Shown here: piece by piece, positions 8,556 to 19,349 of the stretch
Layout of the letters: each line of letters begins with the position of its first letter
Numbering within the stretch: the first letter of the stretch is position 1
Assembly: GCF_900444995.1 (NCBI RefSeq)
Contig: NZ_UAPQ01000006.1
Span: 124,001-188,000 of the forward strand
Source of the DNA: Actinomyces bovis
GTDB lineage: Bacteria > Actinomycetota > Actinomycetes > Actinomycetales > Actinomycetaceae
DNA: 64,000 nucleotides
Direction of reading: 5' to 3'
The notes under the pieces: generated by a model
The model's input: the letters and a program-made list of their open reading frames with translations, nothing else
What the model was told of the DNA's origin: nothing
Database searches by the model: none
Program-made: the position numbers and the translations under genes

Positions 8556-10238
8556 ATGGTGCCGGCTGTCCGCAAGGCTAACCTGACCCTCTATCCGGGG
8601 CAGTCCCTGGCAATCGTCGGCGAGTCCGGTTCCGGTAAATCCACCCTGGCGGCCGCCGTGATTGGCTTGCTACCCGGCACTGGCCGCGTCACCGGTGGCC
8701 AGATCTACTTTGATGGCAAGGACATCACCAACTCCAGTGCCAAGGAGTACCAGGCGCTGCGCGGCAGCAAGATCGGGCTAGTACCCCAAGACCCGATGAG
8801 CAACCTCAACCCCGTGTGGTCCATCGGCTACCAGGTCAAGGAGGCTCTTAAAGCCAACGGCCTAGCGGGGGTGGCCGATGATCGCCTCGCCAAGATCGCG
8901 GCCGTTGAAGCAAACCAGGAGGTCGCCGCCAGCGGGCGGATCGACGTCGATGAACAGGTGGCCCTGCTGCTGGAGGACGCGGGCCTGCCCGATGCTGCAC
9001 GCCGCTCCCGGCAGTACCCGCACGAGTTCTCTGGCGGCATGCGCCAACGCGCACTGATCGCCATCGGCCTAGCTGCCCGCCCCCGCCTGCTGATCGCAGA
9101 CGAGCCCACCAGCGCCCTGGACGTTACGGTGCAGCGGCGCATCCTGGACCACCTGGCTGAGCAGATCGAAGGCTTGCGCACCGCCATGCTCTTCATCACC
9201 CACGACCTAGGCCTGGCAGCTGAGCGCGCCGAGCACATCGTGGTGATGCACCGTGGCCGCGTCGTCGAATCCGGTCCCAGCCTGGAGGTGCTGCAGGACC
9301 CCCGCCACCCCTACACCAAGCGCCTAGTAAAGGCTGCCCCCTCCCTGGCGAGCCACCGCATCGAATCGGCCCACGCCGCTGGCGTGCAGGTGACCGAGGA
9401 TGAGCTCGGTGTGCACGAGGGAGCTAAGGAAGCCAAGGAGATCCTGCGCGTAGCCAACCTGACCAAGGTCTTTGACGTGCGCGGGGCTAAGGGAGAGGCC
9501 AAGCATTTCAAGGCCGTTGACGACGTCTCCTTCACCGTGCGCCACGGCACCACCACCGCCCTGGTAGGCGAGTCCGGCTCCGGGAAGTCCACGGTTGCCA
9601 ATATCATCCTCAACCTCCTGGACCCCACGGAAGGCAAGGTCTTCCACAAAGGGGTTGACCTGTCCACCCTGGGCCCCAAGGAACTGTTCGCGCTGCGCCG
9701 CATTATGCAGCCCGTCTTCCAGAACCCCTACGGCTCCCTGGACCCCATGTACTCCATCTTCCGGGTCATTGAAGAGCCACTGCGGGTGCATAAGATCGGC
9801 ACCCGTAAAGAGCGTGAAGCCAAAGTAGCTGAGTTGCTGGACATGGTGGCCCTGCCTCGCTCCGTTATGCGCCGCTACCCCAACGAGCTCTCCGGTGGGC
9901 AACGTCAACGTGTGGCGGTGGCTCGGGCGCTAGCTCTGCAGCCAGAGATCGTGGTGCTGGATGAGGCCATATCCGCTCTAGACGTGCTGGTACAAGCCCA
10001 GATCTTGCGCCTGCTAGCGGATTTGCAGACCAGCATGGGCCTGACCTACCTGTTCATCACCCACGACCTAGCCGTCGTGCGGCAGATCGCCGACGACGTA
10101 GTGGTGATGGAGCACGGCAAGGTGGTGGAGTCAGGTCCTGCGGATGAGCTTTTTGCGGCGCCGCAGCAGGCCTATACCCAGGAGCTCATCAATGCGGTGC
10201 CCGGCGGCTCGATCCCACTGTTTGGCGCTATCTCCTGA
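8556..10238 (+). CDS. Fused peptide ABC transporter ATPase (DppD-DppF type), N terminus cut off by a frameshift
   Basis: Two ABC ATPase domains in one chain (560 aa from the ATG at 8556). Each has Walker A (GESGSGKST), signature (SGGMRQR; SGGQRQR) and Walker B; the second domain has DEAIS in place of the usual DEPVS, which puts Ala where Pro normally follows Asp-Glu and is still compatible with ATP hydrolysis. The natural start is probably the GTG at 8428, overlapping the previous stop, but the frame is broken at the C5 run at 8504-8508, where one more C would join NEAP to LLEVKDLEVAF. Translation from 8556 would lack the first beta strand of domain 1. Expected to energise the neighbouring permeases. 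Confidence 0.8.
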   Translation: MVPAVRKANLTLYPGQSLAIVGESGSGKSTLAAAVIGLLPGTGRVTGGQIYFDGKDITNSSAKEYQALRGSKIGLVPQDPMSNLNPVWSIGYQVKEALKANGLAGVADDRLAKIAAVEANQEVAASGRIDVDEQVALLLEDAGLPDAARRSRQYPHEFSGGMRQRALIAIGLAARPRLLIADEPTSALDVTVQRRILDHLAEQIEGLRTAMLFITHDLGLAAERAEHIVVMHRGRVVESGPSLEVLQDPRHPYTKRLVKAAPSLASHRIESAHAAGVQVTEDELGVHEGAKEAKEILRVANLTKVFDVRGAKGEAKHFKAVDDVSFTVRHGTTTALVGESGSGKSTVANIILNLLDPTEGKVFHKGVDLSTLGPKELFALRRIMQPVFQNPYGSLDPMYSIFRVIEEPLRVHKIGTRKEREAKVAELLDMVALPRSVMRRYPNELSGGQRQRVAVARALALQPEIVVLDEAISALDVLVQAQILRLLADLQTSMGLTYLFITHDLAVVRQIADDVVVMEHGKVVESGPADELFAAPQQAYTQELINAVPGGSIPLFGAIS

Positions 10239-10439
10239 GCGGAGCCACAGCGGCAGCACCTTTGTGACTCCCATCTCCTACAGGACCTTCCGTTGATGGT
10301 GTGACCGCCAAGAGCAGGTATCTTGTCCGGAAGCCGCCGACAGCCGACCCTCGAGTCCCGATCGAAGGAGGCCGCTAGGTGGCAGCACCCAGCGGTGCCT
10401 GGCATAGGCCAGTCCCACCTGGCCTAAGAGGAGAAGGAC

Positions 10440-11399
10440 ATGTTCCCGTATCTCGCGAGGCGGATCGCCAACTATGCGCTCCTGCTGTTCATCGCGACAT
10501 CCTTTGCGTATCTGTTGGCCTCGTTCTCGCTGGACCCAGCGAATAACTGGAACCGTGAGGACCCTAAGCTCAACTGGGACGCTATCCGGTCCAGCTTGAT
10601 CGCCTACAACATCAGCTCGGAGATCCCGGTGGGGGAGCGGTACTGGAACTGGCTGCAGTCCGTGCTCCTGCACTGGGATTGGGGCTCCACCCCCAAAGGG
10701 GAGTCCGTCAACACTTTGGTCTCCATCAAGATTTGGGCCTCCTTGCGCCTAGTCTTCCTGGGCGCAGCCATCGGCATGACTGGGGGCGTGGCCCTGGGCG
10801 CCTGGACCGCCACCCGCCAGTACCGCCTGTCAGACCGGGTCATCTCCCTGATCTCCATGGTCGTGATCTCCACCCCGGCAATGGTGCTCGCCATCCTGCT
10901 ACAAGTGCTTGCCGTACAGCTAAACCGGCAAACCGGCTACCAGCTCTTCGAGTTCACCGGTGAAGGAGAAGGCATAGTAGGCCGCCTCCAGCACCTGCTG
11001 CTGCCCACGATTTCCATGTCCCTGGGCGGCATCGCCTCCTACTCCCGCTACCAGCGCAACCTCATGCTGGACACGCTGGGCGCTGACTACGTGCGCACCG
11101 CCCGCGCCAAGGGCTTGGTCAAGCGCAAGGCCGTCACCCGGCACGCCCTGCGCACCGCTCTAATCCCCATGGCTACCTACTTCGCTTTTGCCCTGGCAGC
11201 CTTGTTCACGGGCGCCGCCATCACTGAGCGCGTCTACGGTTGGCACGGCATGGGCGAGTACTCCGTGAACTCGATTGCGCAGTACGACATCAATGGGGTT
11301 ACCGCCGTGGTGGCCTTTACCGGCCTGTGCACCCTGACCGGTGCGCTGCTGTCAGACTTCTTTGTGGCGGTCGTAGACCCCAGGGTCAGGGTGAGTTGA
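10440..11399 (+). CDS. Oligopeptide ABC transporter permease (OppB type)
   Basis: First membrane subunit of the second peptide importer (319 aa, intact). It starts MFPYLARRIANYALLLFIAT with a first membrane helix at residues 9-30 and has about six segments; the EAA loop is YVRTARAKGLVKRKAVTRHA and the C terminus ends VVDPRVRVS, both typical. The ATG at 10440 has a strong ribosome site (GAGGAGAAGG). The 201 bases between the previous ATPase and this gene hold no other gene. The next permease starts 4 bases after its stop, indicating one operon. Confidence 0.9.
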   Translation: MFPYLARRIANYALLLFIATSFAYLLASFSLDPANNWNREDPKLNWDAIRSSLIAYNISSEIPVGERYWNWLQSVLLHWDWGSTPKGESVNTLVSIKIWASLRLVFLGAAIGMTGGVALGAWTATRQYRLSDRVISLISMVVISTPAMVLAILLQVLAVQLNRQTGYQLFEFTGEGEGIVGRLQHLLLPTISMSLGGIASYSRYQRNLMLDTLGADYVRTARAKGLVKRKAVTRHALRTALIPMATYFAFALAALFTGAAITERVYGWHGMGEYSVNSIAQYDINGVTAVVAFTGLCTLTGALLSDFFVAVVDPRVRVS

Positions 11400-11403
11400 G
11401 CAA

Positions 11404-12417
11404 ATGGCTAAGAACATCAACCCCAACGGCATGGACTCGATCGGCAAGCCTGCCTCCATCGGTGGCCAATCCACCGTCGAGCAGCCCGCCGATATCCCCA
11501 TCACTGAAGCAGAGGCAGGCGACCCCCTCAAGCCTGCTCCGGCTGAGTCAAAGCGCCTCACCCGCGCACAGATCATCCGCCGTCGCTTCCTGCGCAACCG
11601 CACCGCGGTGGTGGGCACCATCGGCCTGCTGCTCATCGCGCTCATGGCCCTGCTGGGCAACCACCTGGGGCAGTGGTCCTACACGGACGTGGATAAAACC
11701 GCTTTCCTCAAGCCTCCCTCAGCGAGCCACTGGTTTGGCACCACCCAGGGCGGACGCGACGTCTTTGCCCTAGTGGTGGAGGGCACCCGCAAATCCATGC
11801 TGATTGGCGTCTGCGTGGCGCTGCTGCAGACCGGCATTGCTGCCGCCCTCGGCTCCTCCGCCGCCTACTTTGGGGGCTGGTGGGAACGGATCGCCCTGTG
11901 GATAACTGACCTGCTGCTGGTAGTCCCCTCCTTCCTCATCATCGCGATCCTGTCCCAGAAGGCAGGAGCCGCCAAAGGCTCCACACTCCTGTTCATCGTG
12001 CTGCTGGCAGGATTCGGCTGGATGCTCACCGCCCGTGTGGTCAGGTCCCTAACCTTGAGTGTCAAGGATCTGGACTACGTAAATGCCGCCCGCTTCATGA
12101 ATGTGCCCAGTCCTGTAATCATCGCGCGGCACATCATCCCCAATATCGCCTCCCTGCTGATCGTGGACGCCACCGTCAACGTGGCCTACGCCGTGCTCAG
12201 CGAGACGACCCTGTCCTACTTTGGCTTCGGAGTGCAGCCACCGAATACCTCCCTGGGCACCTTGATCGCCGAGGGGCAGCGCGCCGCCACCACCTCCCCG
12301 TGGATTTTCCTGGCGCCCTCAGCAGTGCTGGTCCTCATGCTCGTCTGCGTGAACTTCATAGGTGACGGCCTGCGTGACGCGATCGACCCCTCTTCCAAGT
12401 CCGGAGGCAAAGCATGA
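11404..12417 (+). CDS. Oligopeptide ABC transporter permease (OppC type)
   Basis: Second membrane subunit of the second importer, 337 aa. A hydrophilic N terminus of about 60 residues (with [20 protein letters not shown]) precedes the first helix (about 65-85); then come [20 protein letters not shown] and the EAA-type loop [20 protein letters not shown]. It works with the OppB-type subunit to form the membrane channel. The stop overlaps the ATG of the fused ATPase by four bases (ATGA), so translation is probably coupled. Confidence 0.9.
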   Translation: MAKNINPNGMDSIGKPASIGGQSTVEQPADIPITEAEAGDPLKPAPAESKRLTRAQIIRRRFLRNRTAVVGTIGLLLIALMALLGNHLGQWSYTDVDKTAFLKPPSASHWFGTTQGGRDVFALVVEGTRKSMLIGVCVALLQTGIAAALGSSAAYFGGWWERIALWITDLLLVVPSFLIIAILSQKAGAAKGSTLLFIVLLAGFGWMLTARVVRSLTLSVKDLDYVNAARFMNVPSPVIIARHIIPNIASLLIVDATVNVAYAVLSETTLSYFGFGVQPPNTSLGTLIAEGQRAATTSPWIFLAPSAVLVLMLVCVNFIGDGLRDAIDPSSKSGGKA

Positions 12418-14579
12418 GCCTGAGGCAGAAAACCCGTTCCGCACACACCTCTGCGGCCCTACCCGACCCTAAAGCGGACGCCCCCCTCCTGGAGGTAAAG
12501 GATCTGAAGGTCTCCTTCCCCTCAGAGGATGGCAAGGTCAACGCTGTGCGCGGAGTGAATCTCTCCGTGGCTCGCGGTGAGGTGCTGGCCCTGGTGGGGG
12601 AGTCCGGCTCTGGAAAGTCCGTCACCTCCACCGCTGTCATGGGGCTGCTGGACGACTCCGCTGAGGTCACCGGCTCGGTGAAGCTGCACGGCACAGAACT
12701 GCTGGGACGCGACGACGCCTATATGTCCCAAATCCGCGGCGTCCAGGTGTCCATGGTGTTCCAGGACCCGCTGTCCGCCCTCACCCCCGTTTACACCGTG
12801 GGTGACCAGATCATTGAGGCACTGCGGGTCCACCAGCCCGGCCTGTCTGACGCGGACTGCCACAAACGCGCCGTCGAGTTGTTGGACCTGGTGGGCATTC
12901 CCAATGCCGAAGTCCGGGTGAAGGCCTACCCACATGAGTTCTCCGGCGGCATGCGCCAGCGCGTCGTCATCGCCATTGCGATTGCCAATGATCCTGACCT
13001 GATCATTGCCGACGAGCCCACCACCGCCCTGGACGTCACCATCCAGGCGCAGATCCTGGAGGTGCTGCGCACCGCCCAGAAAGAAACCGGCGCAGGCGTC
13101 ATCATGATCACCCACGACCTGGGTGTTGTGGCAGGTCTGGCGGATCGGGTGGCGGTTATGTACGCCGGGCGCATCGTGGAGACCGGCGACGTCGACGACA
13201 TCTTCTACCGCTCCCGCATGCCTTACACCATCGGCCTGCTGGGGGCGCTGCCGCGCCTGGACGCCCGCAAGGACTCCGCCCTGGCCACCCTGGAAGGAAA
13301 CCCGCCCTCACTGCTTGACCTTCCTCCCGGCTGTCCCTTTGCGCCGCGCTGCCCCCTGGCGGAAGACGCCTGCCGTCAGGCGGAACCGACGCTGGAGGCA
13401 GTGCGGGCCTGCGGGGTGCCAGACGCTGCCGGTCTGCCAGCTGCCGGAGAACAGCAATCCGCTTGCCGACGCCACCGCGAACTTGAAGGCCAGGGACTGA
13501 GCTACAAGGACATCTTCCCGGTCCCCACCCTCAAAACCCCCGAGACCATGGCCCTGCCACACGCAGAACGCCCTGAGGTCCTGCGCGTGACCGATATGGT
13601 CAAGGAGTTCCCGCTGATGAAGGGCTCCGTCTTTAAGCGGCGCGTTGGCACCGTGCACGCCGTAGACCAAGTGACCTTCGATCTACGCCAAGGTGAGACC
13701 CTGGCCATCGTTGGTGAGTCCGGCTGCGGCAAAACCACCACCTTGATGGAAGTCCTGGGCCTACGTGCCCCCCAGTCCGGCAAGATCGTCATCTTGGGCA
13801 AGGACACGGGTGAGCTGGGGCGGTCTGGTCGCAAGGAGGTCCGCCGTGACCTGCAGATCGTCTTCCAGGACCCCATGGCCTCCCTGGACCCCCGGCTGCC
13901 GATCTTCGACATCATTGCGGAGCCGCTGCGCGCCAACGGTTGGGACAAGGATAAGACGGGGCCGCGCGTGGAAGAGTTGATGAGGCTCGTCGGGCTGGAG
14001 CCCAGCCATGCCAACCGTTACCCCCGTAACTTCTCCGGCGGGCAGCGCCAGCGCATTGGCATCGCCCGGGCCCTGGCTCTCGAGCCCAAAGTGCTGGTGC
14101 TTGACGAGCCCGTGTCAGCCCTGGATGTCTCCATCCAGGCGGGGGTTATCAACCTGCTCGATGAACTGCGCGCCACCCTGTCACTTAGCTACCTCTTTGT
14201 GGCCCACGACCTATCCGTGGTGCGGCATATCGCTGATCGCGTGGCCGTCATGTACCTGGGCAAGATTGTGGAGATCGGGGACGTTGACGCGATCTTCGAG
14301 GCCCCCGCGCACCCCTACACGCAGGCCCTACTTTCGGCGATCCCAATCCCGGACCCGGTTAAGGAACGCTCCCGCTCCCGCATCCTGCTGCAAGGGGACC
14401 TGCCCTCACCGGCTAACCCGCCCAGCGGCTGCCGCTTCCGCACCCGCTGTCCATTGTTCAGCGGTCCCTTGGATGAGGCGCAGCGCCAGCGGTGCTTGGG
14501 GGAGATGCCTGGTTTCACTAGCCAAGGTGAGGACCACGACGTCGCCTGCTACTACCCCGAGCGCACGGCCGTCTTCTAA
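12414..14579 (+). CDS. Fused oligopeptide ABC transporter ATPase (OppD-OppF type)
   Basis: Energy-coupling subunit with both ATPase halves in one 721-residue protein. Domain 1 has [15 protein letters not shown] and ADEPTTALD; its oligopeptide C-terminal extension carries the Cys pattern [14 protein letters not shown], also repeated after domain 2 ([10 protein letters not shown]), as in OppD/OppF proteins where these Cys may bind an Fe-S cluster. Domain 2 has [16 protein letters not shown] and LDEPVSALD. It overlaps the upstream permease. Unlike the ATPase at 8.6-10.2 kb it shows no frame disruption. Confidence 0.92.
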   Translation: MSLRQKTRSAHTSAALPDPKADAPLLEVKDLKVSFPSEDGKVNAVRGVNLSVARGEVLALVGESGSGKSVTSTAVMGLLDDSAEVTGSVKLHGTELLGRDDAYMSQIRGVQVSMVFQDPLSALTPVYTVGDQIIEALRVHQPGLSDADCHKRAVELLDLVGIPNAEVRVKAYPHEFSGGMRQRVVIAIAIANDPDLIIADEPTTALDVTIQAQILEVLRTAQKETGAGVIMITHDLGVVAGLADRVAVMYAGRIVETGDVDDIFYRSRMPYTIGLLGALPRLDARKDSALATLEGNPPSLLDLPPGCPFAPRCPLAEDACRQAEPTLEAVRACGVPDAAGLPAAGEQQSACRRHRELEGQGLSYKDIFPVPTLKTPETMALPHAERPEVLRVTDMVKEFPLMKGSVFKRRVGTVHAVDQVTFDLRQGETLAIVGESGCGKTTTLMEVLGLRAPQSGKIVILGKDTGELGRSGRKEVRRDLQIVFQDPMASLDPRLPIFDIIAEPLRANGWDKDKTGPRVEELMRLVGLEPSHANRYPRNFSGGQRQRIGIARALALEPKVLVLDEPVSALDVSIQAGVINLLDELRATLSLSYLFVAHDLSVVRHIADRVAVMYLGKIVEIGDVDAIFEAPAHPYTQALLSAIPIPDPVKERSRSRILLQGDLPSPANPPSGCRFRTRCPLFSGPLDEAQRQRCLGEMPGFTSQGEDHDVACYYPERTAVF

Positions 14580-14784
14580 GGGATCCGGGGTGGATGCTGG
14601 CTGTACGAGTGGCCTTGCCGCCGCTCGGAGCCACGCTCACAAGCCATGGAATAGCTTTGGAACAGCCTTGGCTGACCAATTGGCGGGACAGCTACCTTGC
14701 ATAAGTCCATAAGAACGTGCTTCCGTTGGGGCATAGGTGCTGCCCCGGCGCCACTAGCTCACAACCACAGAATGGAGCTTCCCT

Positions 14785-16463
14785 ATGATGATGAATCGCC
14801 GCATGTTCCTTGGTGGCACCGCCTCAGTTGCCGTGCTTACCGCCCTAGCCGCTTGCGCAAAGACGAGTGACGGCAAGGGCTCCTCCGGCGGTGGAGGCAG
14901 TGCCAGCGCCTTGAACACCAAGAACCGCTCCGAATTGCAGGAGGGGGCACCCTCAAGTTCCCGCTTTCCGCCACCGTTCCCAACTGGAACTATAGCCATG
15001 TGGACGGCAACGGCGTAGACCTGCGTCTCATCATGGACTTCGTCTCCCCGCACCTCCTGGATTGGGCGGACGATGGCAGCCCCACCCCCAACCCGAACTT
15101 CCTGACCAAGTGCGAGGCCGAGGTGGTTGACGGCAAGACGGTTATCACCATGGCCCTCAATGAGAAGGCCGTCTGGGGCAATGGCCGGGCTATGGACTTT
15201 GAGGACATCCGCGAGTCGCTGATCCACGGCACTGACGAGGCCTACAAGTGGGCTTCCACCGACGGCTACGACCAGGTGGAAAACGTTGAAAAGATCGATG
15301 AGCGTTCCGCCAAGATCACTATGAAGGCGGTTTTCCCGGACTGGACCAACCTAGTCTCAGGCCTCCAGCCCAAGGAGCTTATGAGCACCGCCGAGGCCTT
15401 TAACGAAGCCATGGCTGGCAATGGCAGCTTCAACAATGACTACTATGCCGGTCCCTTCAAGGTGGACTCCTATGACGAGTCCCAGCAGGTGGTCAAGCTG
15501 GCGCGCAACGACAAGTGGTGGGGGGACAAACCGCTGCTGGAGTCAGTGACCTTCCGTGTACTGGACGACGCCGCCCAGGCCACCTCCTTCGCCAACAAGG
15601 CGATTGACGTGCTGGACTACATTGTCTCCTCCGACGTCTACAACCAGGCCAAGGGCCGCGACGACGCCGAAGTGCGCCAGAACTTCGGTCGCCAGTGGCG
15701 CCATTTCACCCTCAACGGCTCCAGCGGCGTGCTGGCGGACAAGACCGTGCGCCAGGCCGTGATGCGGGCCTGCGACCGCAAGTCCATTGCTGAGTCAGAC
15801 CTGGCCGGGCTGCCCGTGGAGGTGGACAAGCTCCTGCTGGGCAACCGCTTCTTCATGCCCAGCCAGAAGGGCTACCAGGACAACTCCAAGGACTGGAGCC
15901 ACGACGTCGAGGCTGCCAAGAAGCTGCTTGAGGACGCAGGCTGGAAGGCCGGCGCGGACGGGATCCGCGAAAAGGATGGGCAGCGGCTCGCCTTTGCCTT
16001 CACCCTGCCGACCGGGGCCCAGGCCACCCAGAACGAGGCTAATCTCCTGCAGTCCCAGCTCAAGGAGGTGGGCATCGAGATGACTCTGGACACGGTGGAC
16101 GCCAACGCCTACTTCAAGGAGTACATCCACCCTGGCAACTACGCGATGACCGCCTTTACCTGGCAGGGGACCCAGTACCCGATGGCCAATATCGGCCAGA
16201 TTTACGGCAAGGGCTCCCAGTCCAACTACTCCAAGATCGACGTGCCGCAGGTGGATGAATACATCCAGAAGGTTGCTTCCACCGCTGACGACGACGAGCG
16301 CCGCAAGCTGACCAATGAGTGCGACAAGATCATCTGGGAGAACGTCTTCAACTTCCCGATCTACGAGCGCCAGCAGCTCACCGCGGTGCCTAAGAAGCTG
16401 GCGAACTACGGGGCTGTGGGACTGGCCTCCTTCCGTCCGGAAAACATCGGCTTCGTGAAGTGA
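14785..16463 (+). pseudogene. Oligopeptide-binding lipoprotein of the second importer, with a one-base frameshift
   Basis: Family 5 solute-binding protein. The ATG at 14785 gives a lipoprotein signal MMMNRRMFLGG..LTALAAC with lipobox Cys24 and a Gly/Ser linker. The frame breaks at the G5 run at 14943-14947; one more G would continue QEGGTLKFPLSATVPNWNYS into the long downstream frame (HVDGNGVDLRLIMDFVSPHL and onward to FRPENIGFVK at 16463). All of the mature domain is otherwise intact. As written, translation would stop near 15018. It may be a sequencing or assembly error, a recent mutation or a switchable tract. A ribosome site (TGGAG) lies just before the start, and a strong terminator follows. 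Confidence 0.8.
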
Positions 16464-16505
16464 CGCCGGGCTAGCAGTCCTGAGCCCAGGGGCAGCTGCC
16501 TCGAG

Positions 16506-16567
16506 AATGACCTTTTCGCACCATGGTGACGCTCCTAGCGCCGCCCTGGTGCGAAAAGGTCATTTTT
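16506..16567 (+). terminator. Rho-independent terminator after the oligopeptide operon
   Basis: A perfect 18-base inverted repeat (AATGACCTTTTCGCACCA at 16506-16523, complement at 16547-16564) with a 23-base loop runs into TTTTT at 16563-16567. It is the clearest intrinsic terminator in the window and ends the second peptide transport operon. Confidence 0.85.
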
Positions 16568-16592
16568 ATGGGTGGTGAGGGACAATGACGCG

Positions 16593-17240
16593 GTGCCCAC
16601 CGTCATCATCCGTTCCGGACTAGCTCGTATTGGAGCCTGGTTGGCCCTCGCGCCCACCGTCTGGCTAGTTGGTGGCATCTGGGTGTCCCGTGGCCCACAA
16701 GCCGCCTTGGTGGCCGCTGGCTGCGGGCTGCTCCTGCTGGTAGCCGTATGGTGCCTGTGGTGGGCGCCAGTGCTGGTGCTGCGCGAATCCGCGCTGGAGG
16801 TTCGCAACGCCTGGCGGCACCACACGATCAGCTGGGACGCCTTTGAGCGCTGCGCCGCCAGCTGGACCCTCCAGCTCATCCTGCGTGACAGCACCGTGGT
16901 CACCGTCAATGCCGCCCAGCGCCCAGGTGGCTTGGCTGCCTCCTGGCGCAGGCACCAGGAGCTGCATAGAGGTGAGGCGGACAGTGATTCGGTGAGGCAT
17001 CAGGAGGCCGTGCGACAGGATTTGCTAGTTCCAGGGCCACGCGATCGTCGCGCCAGCTTGGACGCGGCCAGTGCGGCCGCCTTGGTAACCGCCTACTCCG
17101 AGCGCCGCTTGCTGCGCAGACAGTTGGAGGCCGCAGCCGTAGACGGCCCCCAAGCTGAGTACTTGCGCAAGTGGAATCTGGGCCCGCTGCTGGCGGTGCT
17201 TGTGGGGGCGCTGCTCATCCTTGTTGGAGAGTTGACTTGA
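16593..17240 (+). CDS. Membrane protein with PH-like domain, function unknown
   Basis: A small protein of about 215 aa. Two membrane helices near the N terminus (LARIGAWLALAPTVWLVGG and AALVAAGCGLLLLVAVWCLW) are followed by a region resembling bacterial PH domains (VLVLRESALEVRNAW, ISWDAFERC), a basic polar stretch, and a last helix at the C terminus (GPLLAVLVGALLILVGEL). This layout occurs in actinobacterial PH-domain proteins of unknown role. GTG at 16593 is preferred because GTGAGGGA lies upstream; GTG at 16572 is an in-frame alternative. It lies between a terminator and typA. No function can be assigned. Confidence 0.65.
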   Translation: MPTVIIRSGLARIGAWLALAPTVWLVGGIWVSRGPQAALVAAGCGLLLLVAVWCLWWAPVLVLRESALEVRNAWRHHTISWDAFERCAASWTLQLILRDSTVVTVNAAQRPGGLAASWRRHQELHRGEADSDSVRHQEAVRQDLLVPGPRDRRASLDAASAAALVTAYSERRLLRRQLEAAAVDGPQAEYLRKWNLGPLLAVLVGALLILVGELT

Positions 17241-17390
17241 GCTGCGCCGCCGTCGGCGTGACCGGGCGCATAGCCCTGGTGTCGCGCCTCTCACGGCTGT
17301 CCCATAAGCGCTGCCGCTAGCATTGCGGGGTTGTGCGCCCACTGGAACCATCCTGTCAGGCGCCCCGTCTTAAAGAGGAAGAACCTGCCT

Positions 17391-19313
17391 ATGACCGTGC
17401 GCCAGGACCTGCGTAACGTTGCCATCGTCGCCCACGTGGACCACGGCAAGACCACCCTGGTGGACGCCATGCTCTGGGAAGCCGGAGCCTTCGGCGCCCG
17501 CGCCACGCAGGAGAACACCGCCGAGCGAGTTATGGACTCCGGCGAACTTGAGCGGGAAAAAGGCATCACTATCCTCGCCAAGAACACTGCGGTGCACTAC
17601 AGCGGCCCGGCAGCCGAGGCGACTGGAGTGTCCGCAGGCATCACCATCAACGTGATCGACACTCCCGGCCACGCAGACTTTGGTGGCGAAGTGGAGCGCG
17701 GCCTATCTATGGTCGACGGCGTCGTTCTGCTCGTTGACGCCTCTGAGGGGCCCCTGCCGCAAACCCGCTTCGTATTGCGCAAGGCCCTGGCCGCCAACCT
17801 GCCGGTAATCATCGTGGTCAACAAGGTGGACCGCCCCGACTCCCGCATCGGCGAGGTAGTGGAAGAGACCACCGACCTGCTGCTTTCCCTCGCCTCAGAC
17901 CTGGCCGAAGAGCACCCAGACATCGACCTTGACGCCGTGCTAGACGTGCCCGTCGTCTACGCCTCCGCCAAGGCCCGCCGCGCGGACACCCAGCAGCCCG
18001 AGGACGGTGCCCTGCCCGCCAACCCAGACCTGGAACCTCTCTTCCGCACCATCATTGAGCGGATCCCCGGTCCCAGCTATGAGGAGGGCGCCCCCCTGCA
18101 GGCGCATGTCACCAACCTGGATGCCTCGCCCTTCCTAGGGCGCCTAGCTCTGCTGCGCATCCACAACGGCACCCTGCGCAAAGGGCAGCCAGTGGCCTGG
18201 GTCCGCCACGACGGCACCACCACCTCCGCCAGCGTCTCCGAACTGCTGGTCACTGACGGCCTAGAGCGCAAGCCTGCAGAGGAGGCCTACGCCGGTGACA
18301 TTGTGGCGATCGCCGGAATCGAAGAGATCACCATTGGTGAGTCCCTGGTGGACCCCGAGGACCCGCGCCCCCTGCCGCTAATCACCGTGGACGATCCCGC
18401 CATCTCCATGACCATCGGCATTAACACCTCTCCCATGGCTGGCCGCACCAAGGGGGCCAAGGTCACCGCCCGCCAGGTTAAGGACCGCCTAGACCGTGAG
18501 CTGATCGGCAATGTGTCTCTGCGAGTCCTGCCCACTGGCCGCCCCGACGCCTGGGAGGTACAGGGGCGCGGAGAGTTGGCCCTGGCGATCCTGGTGGAGC
18601 AGATGCGCCGTGAGGGCTTTGAGCTGACCGTCGGCAAGCCCCAGGTGGTCACCAAGACCATTGACGGCAAGCGCCACGAGCCCATGGAGCGCATGACCGT
18701 GGACGTGCCCGAGGAGTACCTGGGCGCCGTCACCCAGCTCATGGCCGCCCGCAAGGGCCGCATGGAGACTATGACCAACCATGGCACCGGCTGGGTGCGC
18801 ATGGAGTTCCTGGTGCCTGCCCGCGGCTTGATCGGCTTCCGCACCCAGTTCCTCACAGAGACCCGCGGCACCGGCATCGCCTCCTCCATTGCCGAGGGCT
18901 ACGAGCCTTGGGCTGGGCAGATCGTCGCCCGCACCACCGGATCCCTGGTCTCAGACCGCTCCGGTGCCGTCACCGCCTATGCCCTGGTACGCCTGCAAGA
19001 CCGCGGCACCTTCTTCGTCTCGCCCTCCGAGGAAACCTACGAGGGACAGGTCGTGGGCGAGAATCCGCGCAATGAGGACATGGACGTCAACGTGGTCCGT
19101 GAGAAGCAGCAGACCAATATGCGCTCCTCCACCGCTGACTCCTTTGAGGCCCTGGTGCCGCCCCGCAAGCTCACCCTGGAGGAGGCGCTGGAGTTTGCCG
19201 CCGAAGACGAATGCGTGGAGGTAACCCCAGAGGCTGTGCGCATTCGTAAGGTTATTCTTGACTCTCAGGAGCGGTTCAAGGACGCCGCCAGGCGCCGCCG
19301 CTCCGAGTCCTGA
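17391..19313 (+). CDS. typA: Translational GTPase TypA/BipA
   Basis: Ribosome-associated GTPase of the EF-G/LepA superfamily, involved in ribosome assembly and stress adaptation. The 640-aa protein starts [20 protein letters not shown] with the G1 loop at residues 14-22; switch and G3 ([14 protein letters not shown]), G4 (NKVD) and the BipA-specific C-terminal domain ([29 protein letters not shown]) follow in order. The ATG at 17391 has AAAGAGGAAG upstream; an in-frame extension to 17331 lacks support. The length matches the family. It probably stands alone or with the VanW gene 36 bases downstream. Confidence 0.96.
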   Translation: MTVRQDLRNVAIVAHVDHGKTTLVDAMLWEAGAFGARATQENTAERVMDSGELEREKGITILAKNTAVHYSGPAAEATGVSAGITINVIDTPGHADFGGEVERGLSMVDGVVLLVDASEGPLPQTRFVLRKALAANLPVIIVVNKVDRPDSRIGEVVEETTDLLLSLASDLAEEHPDIDLDAVLDVPVVYASAKARRADTQQPEDGALPANPDLEPLFRTIIERIPGPSYEEGAPLQAHVTNLDASPFLGRLALLRIHNGTLRKGQPVAWVRHDGTTTSASVSELLVTDGLERKPAEEAYAGDIVAIAGIEEITIGESLVDPEDPRPLPLITVDDPAISMTIGINTSPMAGRTKGAKVTARQVKDRLDRELIGNVSLRVLPTGRPDAWEVQGRGELALAILVEQMRREGFELTVGKPQVVTKTIDGKRHEPMERMTVDVPEEYLGAVTQLMAARKGRMETMTNHGTGWVRMEFLVPARGLIGFRTQFLTETRGTGIASSIAEGYEPWAGQIVARTTGSLVSDRSGAVTAYALVRLQDRGTFFVSPSEETYEGQVVGENPRNEDMDVNVVREKQQTNMRSSTADSFEALVPPRKLTLEEALEFAAEDECVEVTPEAVRIRKVILDSQERFKDAARRRRSES

Positions 19314-19349
19314 GGCCAAATTTCCCTGCTCCGAGCCTTGGAGAACTAG

